A stretch of 47,827 nucleotides of DNA from an uncultured Saprospiraceae bacterium (GCA_938001865.1 CALLAW010000059.1:1-47827), one strand, 5' to 3'. Counted from the stretch's first letter, positions 18,127 through 27,687 are shown. A program made the numbers and translations. Notes: a model not told the origin generated them from the sequence alone.

Positions 18127-18316
18127 AGAGTTATATCTTTTGTTGACAATAAGAGAGCTAACAGTAAAAACCACAAACAGTTCAATATGAAAAAGTTAAA
18201 AAACAATGTGATGACTTGATGAAGATTCAATCCGAGATGTTGATTTTCAATGAGATGTGTAGAGCTAAGCGATAGATTAACAATCTGACACCTGTTCACT
18301 TCAAGTAAAATAATAT

Positions 18317-18324
18317 TACTTTTG
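18317..18324 (+). promoter_or_regulatory. Predicted -7 element immediately upstream of the LysE-family gene
   Basis: TACTTTTG matches TAnnTTTG and ends only 7 bases before the ATG at 18332. If used, transcription would start at or within a few bases of the start codon, giving a leaderless or nearly leaderless mRNA. Confidence 0.35.
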
Positions 18325-18331
18325 CCCTATC

Positions 18332-18955
18332 ATGCAATATATCATTGAAGGATTAGGATTGGGCTTGTTTTTGGCGGTTGCGATGGGACCAATATTCATC
18401 ATGCTTACTCAGACTGCTATAGAGAGAGGTTGGAGAGCAGGGCTATCTGTAAGCATAGGAGTATGGGTGAGTGACATCATCTATGTGTATTGCAGTTATA
18501 AGTTTATCAAGTCCATAGAGACTACGATCAACGACCCGTTATTCAAGATGTGGGTAGGCATTATTGGTGGAGGTTTATTGATATTTTTCGGAATCTTCCA
18601 GATGATTAAGAAACAGACTCTCAGTCATGAGACAGTCAAACTTACTGCCAAGAACTTAGCACAGTACTTTGTTAAAGGATTTGCCGTGAATACCTTCAAC
18701 CCATTCACTCCAGTGTTCTGGTTGGGTCTAGTGTCGACCTATGTCATCGGTAAAGGGATCAATGTGACAGAAGCTTATCTCCTATTTGGATCAATACTGG
18801 GTGTCATTATTCTATCCGACTCTGCCAAGGTATTTCTTGCTCAGTATATCAGTCGCAAGCTCAATGAGAGGCACCTGCATTATATCTCAGTTATTTCGGG
18901 TTCTTTCTTGATTATTTTTGGACTTGCCATGGTATTGAGATTACCTAGCGTGTAG
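18332..18955 (+). CDS. LysE-family amino acid exporter
   Basis: A 207-residue inner-membrane protein with about six transmembrane helices and the family's N-terminal pattern (FLAVAMGPIFIML, with the conserved GP). The central cytoplasmic stretch (about residues 88-108) is polar and is followed by VNTFNPFTPVFWLG, matching the NP motif of LysE/RhtB transporters. These export amino acids such as lysine, arginine, threonine or homoserine, driven by the proton gradient. The particular substrate cannot be read from the sequence. The gene converges on the S41 protease gene and their last 11 bases overlap. Confidence 0.92.
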   Translation: MQYIIEGLGLGLFLAVAMGPIFIMLTQTAIERGWRAGLSVSIGVWVSDIIYVYCSYKFIKSIETTINDPLFKMWVGIIGGGLLIFFGIFQMIKKQTLSHETVKLTAKNLAQYFVKGFAVNTFNPFTPVFWLGLVSTYVIGKGINVTEAYLLFGSILGVIILSDSAKVFLAQYISRKLNERHLHYISVISGSFLIIFGLAMVLRLPSV

Positions 18956-21062
18956 ATTGGAGATCTGCGAACACATTGATTGCTTCATTCAGATAGATAT
19001 CTTGACTCCTTAGAGCCATCCATCTTGACTCTTCAAGAGACAATGAAAGTTTCTGTGTCAGTGATGCAGTTGTTACTTCCATGAGAGGTTTGTCACTATA
19101 CGGAGCATTTGAGGCATTCCTCAACTTGAGATTACGCATATGATCGTACACACGATAGTCTGACATATTCAGTGGGATTGTAGTCTGTGAGTAGAGTTCC
19201 TTGAGATCAATTGCAGCTTTTTTTACATTCTTGAAGTCTAAGCTAGAAGTAACTCTGATTTTGCTCATAATCTGTAACATCCTGAGGTCATTATCATAGC
19301 TTTGGCACTTCTCATAGACTACAGGATCTATCTGAGACCAGAGAATTGGATTTTTCATTTGTGTCTCGATGACAGCTACAGAGTCCAAGATACCTGGCAA
19401 CATGATATCTGGTTCTACTCCTACGAGCTGGGTAGCATCACCATTTACTCGATAGTACTTGGAGAATGTATACTTCAACCATCCATAATGATTAGGCTCG
19501 GAGAGTTGTGTCATTGCATGCTCTGAGAGGTTGTCAAACCGCTGGACTGTACCCTTGCCAAATGTCCGTGTACCCATTACAATTGCTCTATTGTAATCCT
19601 GTAAAGTAGATGCTAATATCTCAGCAGCGGATGCACTATTTTGATTGGTCAAGACTATGATATCTCCAGTATAGACTCTCTCATCGGATGTACTATGATA
19701 GATGTGGAGGCTGTCTCGCCGATCTTTAGATTGGAGGAGTGGTCCCTCGCCGATCAATGCTCCTAGGATGGCAAGTGACTCTTCTAGAGCCCCACCTACG
19801 CAGTCTCTAAGATCTATGACCACAGAATTGACTCCAGTATTCTCGAAGATTTTGAAGTGATTGATTGCATCTTCGGCACTACTACTATGCTTGCCAGGTG
19901 ATTTAGACTTATAGAATTTTCTGATATCGATATATCCGATTGGTTTGCCAGTCTCTTGACTGAGCATTAGCCCTTTGACTTGTTCACCGTACGTGATGAC
20001 TTCTTCTCGATAGACTCTGACATCTTTGGCGATTGAGTCTCGACCGATGAGATGCATCGTGAGGTTAGTACCTACTCTTCCTCTAATCTTGCTTGCTAAC
20101 TCTAGGGTGGAGGCATCTGTAGCATCATAATATTCGTCATTCTGTGAGGTGACACCAACGATAATATCTCCTGCCTCTATTTGTCCCGTGTTCCACGCTG
20201 GACCTCCATCAGCGACTTGTATTATTGTATTTTTTCCATGTACACTATTCAGATAGATACCCACTCCTACTACCTTACCTGTTAGATTCACGTCATATTC
20301 TTGCTTTTCTAACTCTGAGTAATACTCACAATACGGATCATATGATCGAGCAACTGCATCTAGATAGTCTTCGTAGTAATTAATCTTGTCCTTGATACTT
20401 AAGAGTTTGAACCGCCCTTTCTCAAGGTTATAAAACTCTTCTTTGGCGAGCTCAAGTAGCGTATCCTTAGAGATAGCAGCTTCATTATCAGCCTGAGATG
20501 CTTCGGCTAACAAGGAGTTAAAGATTTGGAGTACTTCATACTTAGCATATTTGTTGAAGCGTAATCTATGCTCCTCCGTATCCTTGATGTAAGTATTATT
20601 ACTTCCTGAGATTGTATAGTCTTCTTGGATAGAGAAGTCCATATCTGACTGCATCAATGCATTGAGCAGTCTCAAGTTCCTTTGGATACCACCTTGCAGT
20701 AAAGCATAACTTTGTTCAAAAAATGAAAAATCATTCGCTTTTAATTGATCATCAAGGTCATAGAGTGATAGACCAAGCTGCTTCATCTCACTTTCAAAGT
20801 AGTATATCTTATCTGGATCAACAATATCAATCCAGTTAGAAAACAAAATAGTTGAAAACTGATCATCTATCTTCGGTGGATCGATGTGATTACGATCAAG
20901 GTTATTGACTACCTCTTGCTGAATAAGAGTCAGCAACTCCAAGGTATCTATCTCCCCAAGTATCGATGTATCTACGGTGTCAGACTGAGCAGATAGCACT
21001 GTTACGCTTGAGAGCATCATCAAGACAGATAAGAGCAATCCTAAGCGAGTCTGACTGGCCAA
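18945..21062 (-). CDS. Prc-like carboxy-terminal processing protease (S41), second of a tandem pair
   Basis: A 705-residue exported protease starting at TTG (21062), with a signal peptide ending at about LSAQ (residue 26). The order matches E. coli Prc/Tsp: helical N-terminal domain, PDZ domain (about 255-345), S41 catalytic core (about 372-540) and a C-terminal helical part. The Ser-Lys dyad is present: Ser478 in NSASAAEI and Lys503 in FGKGTVQ, with the supporting Asp489. One deviation is DLRDCVGGAL (417-426), where the paralog and most family members read DLRNNGGG. This loop helps shape the oxyanion pocket. It lies 14 bases behind its paralog in one operon. The role is degradation or trimming of periplasmic proteins from their C-termini. 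Its 3' end overlaps the convergent LysE gene. Confidence 0.93.
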   Translation of the reverse strand: MASQTRLGLLLSVLMMLSSVTVLSAQSDTVDTSILGEIDTLELLTLIQQEVVNNLDRNHIDPPKIDDQFSTILFSNWIDIVDPDKIYYFESEMKQLGLSLYDLDDQLKANDFSFFEQSYALLQGGIQRNLRLLNALMQSDMDFSIQEDYTISGSNNTYIKDTEEHRLRFNKYAKYEVLQIFNSLLAEASQADNEAAISKDTLLELAKEEFYNLEKGRFKLLSIKDKINYYEDYLDAVARSYDPYCEYYSELEKQEYDVNLTGKVVGVGIYLNSVHGKNTIIQVADGGPAWNTGQIEAGDIIVGVTSQNDEYYDATDASTLELASKIRGRVGTNLTMHLIGRDSIAKDVRVYREEVITYGEQVKGLMLSQETGKPIGYIDIRKFYKSKSPGKHSSSAEDAINHFKIFENTGVNSVVIDLRDCVGGALEESLAILGALIGEGPLLQSKDRRDSLHIYHSTSDERVYTGDIIVLTNQNSASAAEILASTLQDYNRAIVMGTRTFGKGTVQRFDNLSEHAMTQLSEPNHYGWLKYTFSKYYRVNGDATQLVGVEPDIMLPGILDSVAVIETQMKNPILWSQIDPVVYEKCQSYDNDLRMLQIMSKIRVTSSLDFKNVKKAAIDLKELYSQTTIPLNMSDYRVYDHMRNLKLRNASNAPYSDKPLMEVTTASLTQKLSLSLEESRWMALRSQDIYLNEAINVFADLQSTR

Positions 21063-21076
21063 ATTATAATGTATTT

Positions 21077-23176
21077 TTAAGATTTAACATTGAGCAAATC
21101 ACTCATGATGAACAAAGTTTCCTCTAGGTAAAAATCTTTCTTAACTCCCTTGATCCAATCGGTATTTCGTTCAGCTTTTGCCTCATCCTTAGCAATCGCT
21201 TCCGCATCTATTGATAGATTTTTGATTTGAAGGATTTCGATATCTTCGTCCATCACTGATTCGAATTGTTTAGACTGTTCTTCTTTATCATCCAGATAGC
21301 TACGGTATGTGTCAAGATTGAGGCTAAACTCACTTTCCTCTCTAAACTTTTTTACCAATTTGGATTGCTCTTGCACAAGATCAAATTTGGGATTACTACT
21401 CACTCTGTCCTGACTCAACTTAGCCAACTTATCCTTGTCTTTAATCTGGAAGACTGATTGACTATAATCTAGCTTCTCTATTTGAGTCCAAGGCAGTGCA
21501 AAGTCATATTCGTTTTCACCGTATTCTATATCACTATATGTGTCAGGCAGGACGATATCTGACTCTACACCTTTGAGCTGAGTAGATCCTCCATTGATTC
21601 TGAAAAATTTCTGGTTGGTCAGCTTTATCTCCCCGAGTGGTTTCATATCATCCATCCCTTGGATATACTGATCAAGATTCTGGAATCTCTGTACGGTCCC
21701 CTTGCCAAATGTAGATGTACTCCCTACGATGATTGCTCGATTATAATCCTGTAAGGCTGCTGCCAATATCTCAGATGCCGATGCACTGAACTGATTGACC
21801 ATCACAATCATAGGACCATCATACTGCACGTCTGAGTCCTTGTCATTATAGACACTTGGCTTCCTTCCATTTGCTTTGACTTGGACGATAGGACCATCCT
21901 CGATGAAGAGTCCTGTCATCTTGATGACATCTTGGAGTGATCCTCCACCATTATTTCTGAGATCTAGGATAATGCCATTGACAGACTCTGCCTTTAATTT
22001 TTCTACTTCTCTTGCGACATCCACCGCACAGCTATTCCCTGCATTACCTTCGAAGGAACTGTAGAACTTTGGCAACTTGATATACCCTATATTCTCTATG
22101 ACATCTGGGATATCAAGGATGAGTGACTTAGCAAATGACTCATCGAGTATCACCTCATCTCTCACTATGCTGATAGAGTGAAATGATCCATCTGCTCGCT
22201 TGACATTGAGTATGACTGTAGTGCCTTTATCTCCTCTAATCTTAGAGACTACATCATCTAGTCTCATCCCAGTGATATCTACTTCTTCTTCACCCTCTTG
22301 TGTAACAGCAGTGATTAGATCATCTACTTCTAACTCTTTTCCAAGCCATGCTGGACCTCCTGGTACGATAGATACGACCTTAGTGTACTCTCCATCTGGT
22401 GAGAGTCTAGCTCCTATCCCTTCAAGTTTTCCGCCCATTCTTATATCGAAGTCCTTTTTTTCCTTTGGGTTATAGTAATCACTATGTGGATCAAATACGT
22501 GAGTGATAGAGTTGACATAATTTTCAAATCTATCAGACCTTCTGATCTGACCTAATCTCTCATACCAGTCATCAAAGTTTTTGCGAGTCTCTTCTATTGC
22601 TTCTGCTGTGAGAGATTCTAAAGTAAGTGGTGCTGTGCCAGTGGTATCCTTCTCTTGCTCATCGAGTTTAAGGTCTATTTTATTGAGGATGTCCATTTTT
22701 ATAGATTTCCTCCACAGCTCTTTGAGTTCTTTTTCGTTTTTGGAATATTCTCTGTTATCAGGATCTGTTTCATAATTTTCATCTATCGTGAAATCCATCT
22801 CACACTCAAGCAATTCATTGTAGATACCTTTAGACCTCTCGATAGCACCATCGAGTATCAGCAGACTTTCATCGAAAAATTTCAAACTTCTATTTTTGAT
22901 TTGATCATCAAGATCACTTTCATACTTTTCTAATGTTTTTACTTCACTTGCAAGTAAAAATCTCTTAGAGTTATCGATCGATTTCAGATATTCTCCATAG
23001 ACCTCTTGAGAAAACTTATCATTGATCTCCTTCGGACTGAAGTGAAGTACATCTAGGTACTTTAAGACTGCCTCGATGATTGCACTTTCTTTTTCCTTAC
23101 TATTGTAATCTGCTTGTCCTACTGATACATTATAAGTACAAACTGCCAATAAGCCAATAATGATAATTCTCAACAT
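21077..23176 (-). CDS. Prc-like carboxy-terminal processing protease (S41), first of a tandem pair
   Basis: A 699-residue exported protein with a signal peptide (MLRIIIIGLLAVC..., cleavage near VSVGQ, residue 21). The domain plan is that of Prc/Tsp: N-terminal helical domain, PDZ domain (about 240-330, with GIGARLS and GGPAW), S41 core and C-terminal helical region. Catalytic residues are Ser466 (FSASASEI), Asp477 and Lys492 (FGKGTVQ). The oxyanion-region loop DLRNNGGG (405-412) is canonical, unlike in the downstream paralog. It should be a periplasmic protease that recognises exposed C-termini through its PDZ domain. The paralog follows after 14 bases, so both are made from one transcript. 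Similar length and order but considerable divergence suggest an old duplication. Confidence 0.95.
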   Translation of the reverse strand: MLRIIIIGLLAVCTYNVSVGQADYNSKEKESAIIEAVLKYLDVLHFSPKEINDKFSQEVYGEYLKSIDNSKRFLLASEVKTLEKYESDLDDQIKNRSLKFFDESLLILDGAIERSKGIYNELLECEMDFTIDENYETDPDNREYSKNEKELKELWRKSIKMDILNKIDLKLDEQEKDTTGTAPLTLESLTAEAIEETRKNFDDWYERLGQIRRSDRFENYVNSITHVFDPHSDYYNPKEKKDFDIRMGGKLEGIGARLSPDGEYTKVVSIVPGGPAWLGKELEVDDLITAVTQEGEEEVDITGMRLDDVVSKIRGDKGTTVILNVKRADGSFHSISIVRDEVILDESFAKSLILDIPDVIENIGYIKLPKFYSSFEGNAGNSCAVDVAREVEKLKAESVNGIILDLRNNGGGSLQDVIKMTGLFIEDGPIVQVKANGRKPSVYNDKDSDVQYDGPMIVMVNQFSASASEILAAALQDYNRAIIVGSTSTFGKGTVQRFQNLDQYIQGMDDMKPLGEIKLTNQKFFRINGGSTQLKGVESDIVLPDTYSDIEYGENEYDFALPWTQIEKLDYSQSVFQIKDKDKLAKLSQDRVSSNPKFDLVQEQSKLVKKFREESEFSLNLDTYRSYLDDKEEQSKQFESVMDEDIEILQIKNLSIDAEAIAKDEAKAERNTDWIKGVKKDFYLEETLFIMSDLLNVKS

Positions 23177-23290
23177 ACTCTTATTTTAAATAAATTCTTA
23201 ACTCCAATACAAGTACAACCCTAATTTAAACCAATATTTCTTTAAGGTAGACGTATTTAACGCTGCAATAACACACATTGTTACATCTTT

Positions 23291-24253
23291 CTATACCAAC
23301 CCTTCTCTAATCAAATCATGGAGATGAATCATACCTACATATTTACCGTCATCAACCACGATGATCTGACTGACATTGTGACTCTGAGCTAGTGCAACAG
23401 CCTCCACCGCTAGCGTATCTGCTTGGAGTGTAACTGGGTCTGTAGTCATGATATCAACTGCTTGAGTCTGACTTTGATCTCCACCGATGAGGAGCATCCG
23501 ACGGAGGTCACCATCAGTGATGACACCGATCACATGATTATCCTGATCTATCACTGTGGTAGCACCAAGCCCACCATCAGAGATACTGGTAATGATTTGA
23601 CTCAGAGTAGCATTTGGCTTGATCGCAGGAGTTGCATTCGCTTGATAGAGATCATTAGTCTTTAGATACAGCTTTTTACCCAAGTTGCCACCTGGATGGA
23701 ACTTCGCAAATTTTTCCTTTGTAAACCCTTTGAGCTCCATCAGACTTACAGCAAGAGCATCACCGAGGGCCATCTGTGCAGCAGTACTACTCGTAGGCAC
23801 GATCCCATGTTGATCAGCCTCTGGACTCTGTGGGATGAGTAGGAGACCATCCGCTAATCTTGCTAGACTAGATTGTGGCCTTGATACCATAGCTACTAAG
23901 TAGTTACCATAGCTCTTGATCAGACCTCCTACAGCTATAGCCTCTGGAGTCTCCCCACTATTAGATAAGATGATTACGACATCTTCTGCTCTAATCATCC
24001 CAGCGTCGCCATGGATAGCATCTGCTGCATGGAGAAACATTGAAGGACTCCCAGTCGAGTTCAATGTGGCAACAATCTTCTGTGCAATGATAGCACTCTT
24101 ACCCACACCGCATACCACTATCTGAGAGTTGCTGAGATGTATCGTATTGACAATTTCAACAAAGTGATCACTGACCAAATCTCTCAAAGCTACAAGGCTG
24201 TTAATCTCTGCATCTATGACTTCTTTGGCTCTAATTTTAATCTCAACTTTCAT
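23291..24253 (-). CDS. kdsD: KpsF/GutQ-family arabinose-5-phosphate isomerase
   Basis: A 320-residue protein with an N-terminal SIS sugar-isomerase domain (about 30-165) and two C-terminal CBS domains (about 205-320). Characteristic SIS stretches are GVGKSAIIAQK, the histidine-bearing FLHAADAIHGDAGM and ILSNSGETPE. It should convert D-ribulose 5-phosphate to D-arabinose 5-phosphate, the first step toward Kdo for lipopolysaccharide core. CBS domains in this family sense ligands. It is divergent from recQ across 162 bases. No other Kdo genes are in the window. KdsD is the most likely identity; the paralogous KpsF or GutQ names refer to the same reaction. Confidence 0.92.
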   Translation of the reverse strand: MKVEIKIRAKEVIDAEINSLVALRDLVSDHFVEIVNTIHLSNSQIVVCGVGKSAIIAQKIVATLNSTGSPSMFLHAADAIHGDAGMIRAEDVVIILSNSGETPEAIAVGGLIKSYGNYLVAMVSRPQSSLARLADGLLLIPQSPEADQHGIVPTSSTAAQMALGDALAVSLMELKGFTKEKFAKFHPGGNLGKKLYLKTNDLYQANATPAIKPNATLSQIITSISDGGLGATTVIDQDNHVIGVITDGDLRRMLLIGGDQSQTQAVDIMTTDPVTLQADTLAVEAVALAQSHNVSQIIVVDDGKYVGMIHLHDLIREGLV

Positions 24254-24415
24254 GAACTTATCTCGATCTTTGTTGTATATTCAACTTATGTAAATACTAA
24301 TGGTTCAATTTTAACAATTAAATCAAAAGTTATTCATTTTGAAGCGCATCTGACAACTCCTAATCTCTCAGTATCAGATGCTGTGTGTCTATAGTCATTG
24401 AAGTATGATACTTAA

Positions 24416-26644
24416 ATGACAACCACAAAAGTAAACAAAACCATGAACGGAAATACTATTGAAGATCTACACAAGAATCTAGAAGATTTTTTTGGCTTCA
24501 AAAAGTTCAAAGGCGAACAAGCAAAAATCATACAATCATTACTTGGAGGTAATGATACCTTCGTCATAATGCCCACAGGAGGGGGCAAGTCTATGTGCTA
24601 TCAACTGCCAGCACTTATGGTCGATGGGACAGCCATCATTATCTCTCCATTGATCGCCCTGATGAAAAACCAAGTCGACGCAATCAGAGGGTATAGTAAG
24701 GAAGATAGTGTGGCACACTTCCTCAATTCCTCCTTGAAAAAAAGTGAAATCATTCAAGTCAAGCAAGACATTGCTGACGGTAAGACTAAGCTGCTATATG
24801 TAGCACCAGAGACCCTTGTCAAAGAAGAGAATATTGCATTTTTTAACTCCGTAACTATCTCATTTGTAGCAGTAGATGAGGCTCACTGCATCTCAGAGTG
24901 GGGACATGACTTCAGACCCGAGTATCGGAAGATTAGGTCTATGGTCGACAAGATCAATAAGGACATTCCTATCATTGCATTGACTGCCACAGCGACACCT
25001 AAGGTTCAGTCAGATATCGTGAAGAATCTTCAACTCAACGACGTCAATACATTTGTGTCATCATTTAATAGGGATAATCTCTATTATATCGTCAAACCCA
25101 AAATAAAGAAAAAAAATGCGATAACTGAAATCGTAAAATTCATAAAACAGCATGCCAACAAATCTGGCATAATCTACGTCCAGTCACGTAAGTCCACCGA
25201 AGAGATCGCAGAAGCACTCCAGGTAAATGGAATAAATGCAGCACCATATCATGCAGGCCTTGATGGCAAATTGCGTAATAAGGTTCAAGATAACTTCCTT
25301 ATGGAAGAGATCGATGTGATCGTTGCCACAATCGCCTTCGGGATGGGTATAGACAAGCCTGACGTCAGATTTGTGATCCACTTCGATATCCCCAAGAGTA
25401 TCGAAAACTACTATCAAGAGACAGGCAGAGCTGGAAGAGACGGCATGGAAGGAATCTGCCTCGCATTCTATGATTACAAAGATGTACAAAGACTTGAAAA
25501 ATTCCTCAAAGACAAATCTGTAGCAGAACGTGAACTCAGCCTCCAACTCATGGATGAGGTAATGGGATACTGCGAAACTGGCGATTGTAGACGGAAGTAC
25601 CTCCTACACTACTTTGGAGAAAGCTTCGATGCTGACCGGTGTAACAAAATGTGTGACAATTGTAAGCACCCAAAGCCAATCGTCAAGATCAAAGACGAAA
25701 TGGAGACTGCTCTCGCATCAATCATCCAACTCAAAGAAAACTATAGCATCAAAGTCATTGTCGACTTCCTCATGGGTATCAAGAATAAAGATATCAGAGA
25801 GCAGAACTTTGATAAACTCTCATACTTCTCCAGTGGAAAAGACCATGATGATACCTTCTGGTTTAGTGTCATCAGGAAAGGGATGCTGATGGGTTATATC
25901 CGCAAAGTAATAGAGCAATATGGAGTACTCAAAATTACAGAAAACGGAAAAGCCTATCTCAAAAAACCAACAACGATTGATCTCTCTATCAATAGAGACT
26001 ACGAAGACGTCGATCAAAGTAATGTCATCAGCAATACAGCCGGTGGAGCATTAGATGATACACTACTCAAGATGCTCAAGGACTTGAGAAGTAAAGAAGC
26101 TAAGCGTCTATCACTCCAACCATGGGTAATCTTCTTAGAGCCAGCTCTCACAGATATGGCTACATACTATCCTATCTCACTAGAAGACATGCTCAATATC
26201 AGCGGTGTATCCAAAGGCAAAGCACTCAAGTATGCCAGTCCATTCATCGATCTCATCGCTGACTATGTAGAAGCACATAATATCGAAAGACCAAGTGATA
26301 TCGTCATCAAGCAAGTCGCTGACAAGTCTAAGGCCAAAGTAGCAATCATACAAGGCACAGATCGCAAAATGCCACTCGAAGATATCGCAGGTCGAGCAGG
26401 GATCAACCTCGACGAACTCTTCGAAGAGATGAATATGATTGTACTCTCAGGGACTAAGCTTGACTTAGATTACTATATCGAAGACAACTTAGACGAAGAA
26501 GTAGTAGACGAGATATATGAATACTTTGATGATGCAGAATCTGACTCCGTAGAGGTGGCATACAACGAACTCGTAGAAGATGATATCACCCTTGAAGAAA
26601 TCCAAGTAGTGAGACTCAAATACCTCAGTGAATTTGCCAACTAA
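24416..26644 (+). CDS. recQ: ATP-dependent DNA helicase RecQ
   Basis: A 742-residue superfamily 2 helicase. The RecA-like core has Walker A PTGGGKS (Lys58), the DEAH box in VDEAHCISEWG with the RecQ aromatic-rich loop (GHDFRPEY), and motif VI (QETGRAGRDG). The zinc-binding Cys set follows (GDCRRKYL, then CNKMCDNC), then a winged helix, an HRDC-like domain (about 550-625) and an acidic C-terminal extension (about 690-742) usual in Bacteroidota members. It unwinds DNA 3' to 5' in recombination and fork repair. aroQ begins 5 bases after its stop, so they are co-transcribed. Divergence from the kdsD-type gene is an arrangement I also associate with other Bacteroidota. Confidence 0.97.
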   Translation: MTTTKVNKTMNGNTIEDLHKNLEDFFGFKKFKGEQAKIIQSLLGGNDTFVIMPTGGGKSMCYQLPALMVDGTAIIISPLIALMKNQVDAIRGYSKEDSVAHFLNSSLKKSEIIQVKQDIADGKTKLLYVAPETLVKEENIAFFNSVTISFVAVDEAHCISEWGHDFRPEYRKIRSMVDKINKDIPIIALTATATPKVQSDIVKNLQLNDVNTFVSSFNRDNLYYIVKPKIKKKNAITEIVKFIKQHANKSGIIYVQSRKSTEEIAEALQVNGINAAPYHAGLDGKLRNKVQDNFLMEEIDVIVATIAFGMGIDKPDVRFVIHFDIPKSIENYYQETGRAGRDGMEGICLAFYDYKDVQRLEKFLKDKSVAERELSLQLMDEVMGYCETGDCRRKYLLHYFGESFDADRCNKMCDNCKHPKPIVKIKDEMETALASIIQLKENYSIKVIVDFLMGIKNKDIREQNFDKLSYFSSGKDHDDTFWFSVIRKGMLMGYIRKVIEQYGVLKITENGKAYLKKPTTIDLSINRDYEDVDQSNVISNTAGGALDDTLLKMLKDLRSKEAKRLSLQPWVIFLEPALTDMATYYPISLEDMLNISGVSKGKALKYASPFIDLIADYVEAHNIERPSDIVIKQVADKSKAKVAIIQGTDRKMPLEDIAGRAGINLDELFEEMNMIVLSGTKLDLDYYIEDNLDEEVVDEIYEYFDDAESDSVEVAYNELVEDDITLEEIQVVRLKYLSEFAN

Positions 26645-26649
26645 CCTCT

Positions 26650-27090
26650 ATGAATATTTGGATTATTAATGGACCCAATCTCAACTTACTGGGAATACGA
26701 GATCAGAGTATCTACGGATCAGTAACTTGGGATGAGACTCTTACTCAGTTACGGAACGACTTCCAATCATCTGAGATCACAATTGAATACTTTCAGTCTA
26801 ATCATGAGGGGCATATCATAGACAAGTTACAAGAGATTGGATTTGATGACAATACTTATGGTATCATCAATCCAGGTGGATTGACTCATACGAGTATTTC
26901 CATCAGAGATTGTGTCGATGCGATTACTGTACCATTTGTAGAGGTACACATCTCTGATATCAAGAGCAGAGAACCATTCAGAAGAGTGAGTTACCTGACT
27001 GATGTCTGTACTCATAGCATCATAGGCCAAGGGATAAGAGGCTATCATGTCGCCATCAGTCACTTGCTGGACAGATACGAGAGTAAGTAG
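26650..27090 (+). CDS. aroQ: Type II 3-dehydroquinate dehydratase
   Basis: A 146-residue protein of the small type II class, which dehydrates 3-dehydroquinate to 3-dehydroshikimate in the shikimate pathway as a dodecamer. Visible residues are GPNLNLLG (8-15), the catalytic Tyr22 (IYG), YFQSNHEG (47-54), NPGGLTHTS (74-82) and VEVHISD with catalytic His100 and REPFR (107-111). Family members commonly read NPGAYTHTS, so GL at 77-78 is a small deviation. It is downstream of recQ. The last 31 bases overlap the 3' end of rnpA on the other strand. Confidence 0.96.
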   Translation: MNIWIINGPNLNLLGIRDQSIYGSVTWDETLTQLRNDFQSSEITIEYFQSNHEGHIIDKLQEIGFDDNTYGIINPGGLTHTSISIRDCVDAITVPFVEVHISDIKSREPFRRVSYLTDVCTHSIIGQGIRGYHVAISHLLDRYESK

Positions 27091-27443
27091 ATTACAGCGT
27101 CTTCTACCTCTTGATAAGTTTTGATCTCTACTCGTGTTGCTACTATTAGGAGTTGGAGGTGTTGATTGTCTTTTGCAGAGATAAGGTGCTGTTGTTGTCT
27201 TACAGCCTCTCTCAGCCATCTCTTGATCTTATTGCGACGTACAGCGAGGCGATAGACTCTCTTCGGGACAATGAAGCCCACTACAAACTTGGACCTCACT
27301 GTATGATAATCGTTAGACTCCCAGAGATAGTGTATCCTCAGTGGGTCAGAAGACTTCCGCCTTCCTGTCTTTAAAATTTTTGATATTGTCTCACTTTTCT
27401 TGATCTTTTTAGAGATTCCAAGTGAGCAGTTGCTGTGACCCAT
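27060..27443 (-). CDS. rnpA: Ribonuclease P protein component
   Basis: A 127-residue basic protein that binds the RNase P RNA and helps cleave 5' leaders from pre-tRNA. The RNR motif is clear (VPKRVYRLAVRRNKIKRWLRE), as is the FVVGFIVPKR strand. It is preceded by rpmH on the same strand, the standard order, with 88 bases between them that contain a perfect hairpin. Its stop codon lies inside aroQ, overlapping by 31 bases tail-to-tail. The N-terminus before KIKKSETI is a little longer than usual, and a later start cannot be excluded. Confidence 0.95.
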   Translation of the reverse strand: MGHSNCSLGISKKIKKSETISKILKTGRRKSSDPLRIHYLWESNDYHTVRSKFVVGFIVPKRVYRLAVRRNKIKRWLREAVRQQQHLISAKDNQHLQLLIVATRVEIKTYQEVEDAVIYLLSYLSSK

Positions 27444-27483
27444 CGCTATGATTTACATGAGTACAGTAGAGCAGATAGAGTAG

Positions 27484-27506
27484 GTATGATTAGATGATAA
27501 TCATAC
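27484..27506 (-). other. Perfect hairpin between rpmH and rnpA
   Basis: GTATGATTA and TAATCATAC form a 9-bp perfect stem around a 5-base loop. No T-run follows on the minus strand, so it is not an intrinsic terminator. It may be an RNA processing or stability element separating the rpmH and rnpA messages. Confidence 0.5.
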
Positions 27507-27531
27507 TACACTATAGGGTATCGCCATGAGA

Positions 27532-27687
27532 TTACTTAGTATAAGTAGAGTCAGACACTGTAAGCTTAGCTCTTCCTTTAGCTCTTCTTCTTGAGAGGAG
27601 TTTTCTGCCGTTTTTACTAGCCATTCTAGATCTAAACCCGTGCTTGTTCTTTCTTTTTCTTTTTGACGGCTGATACGTACGTTTCAT
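27532..27687 (-). CDS. rpmH: 50S ribosomal protein L34
   Basis: A 51-residue, very basic protein beginning [20 protein letters not shown], the unmistakable L34 signature. The C-terminus (ending SDSTYTK) is a few residues longer than in E. coli L34. It was recovered by reading the minus strand directly because of its small size. rnpA lies downstream. A -7 promoter element sits 45 bases upstream, in the gap after rho. Confidence 0.97.
   Translation of the reverse strand: MKRTYQPSKRKRKNKHGFRSRMASKNGRKLLSRRRAKGRAKLTVSDSTYTK

Noticed and set aside
27484-27506. Intrinsic terminator between rpmH and rnpA
   Set aside because: The stem is perfect but no T-run follows in the direction of transcription.
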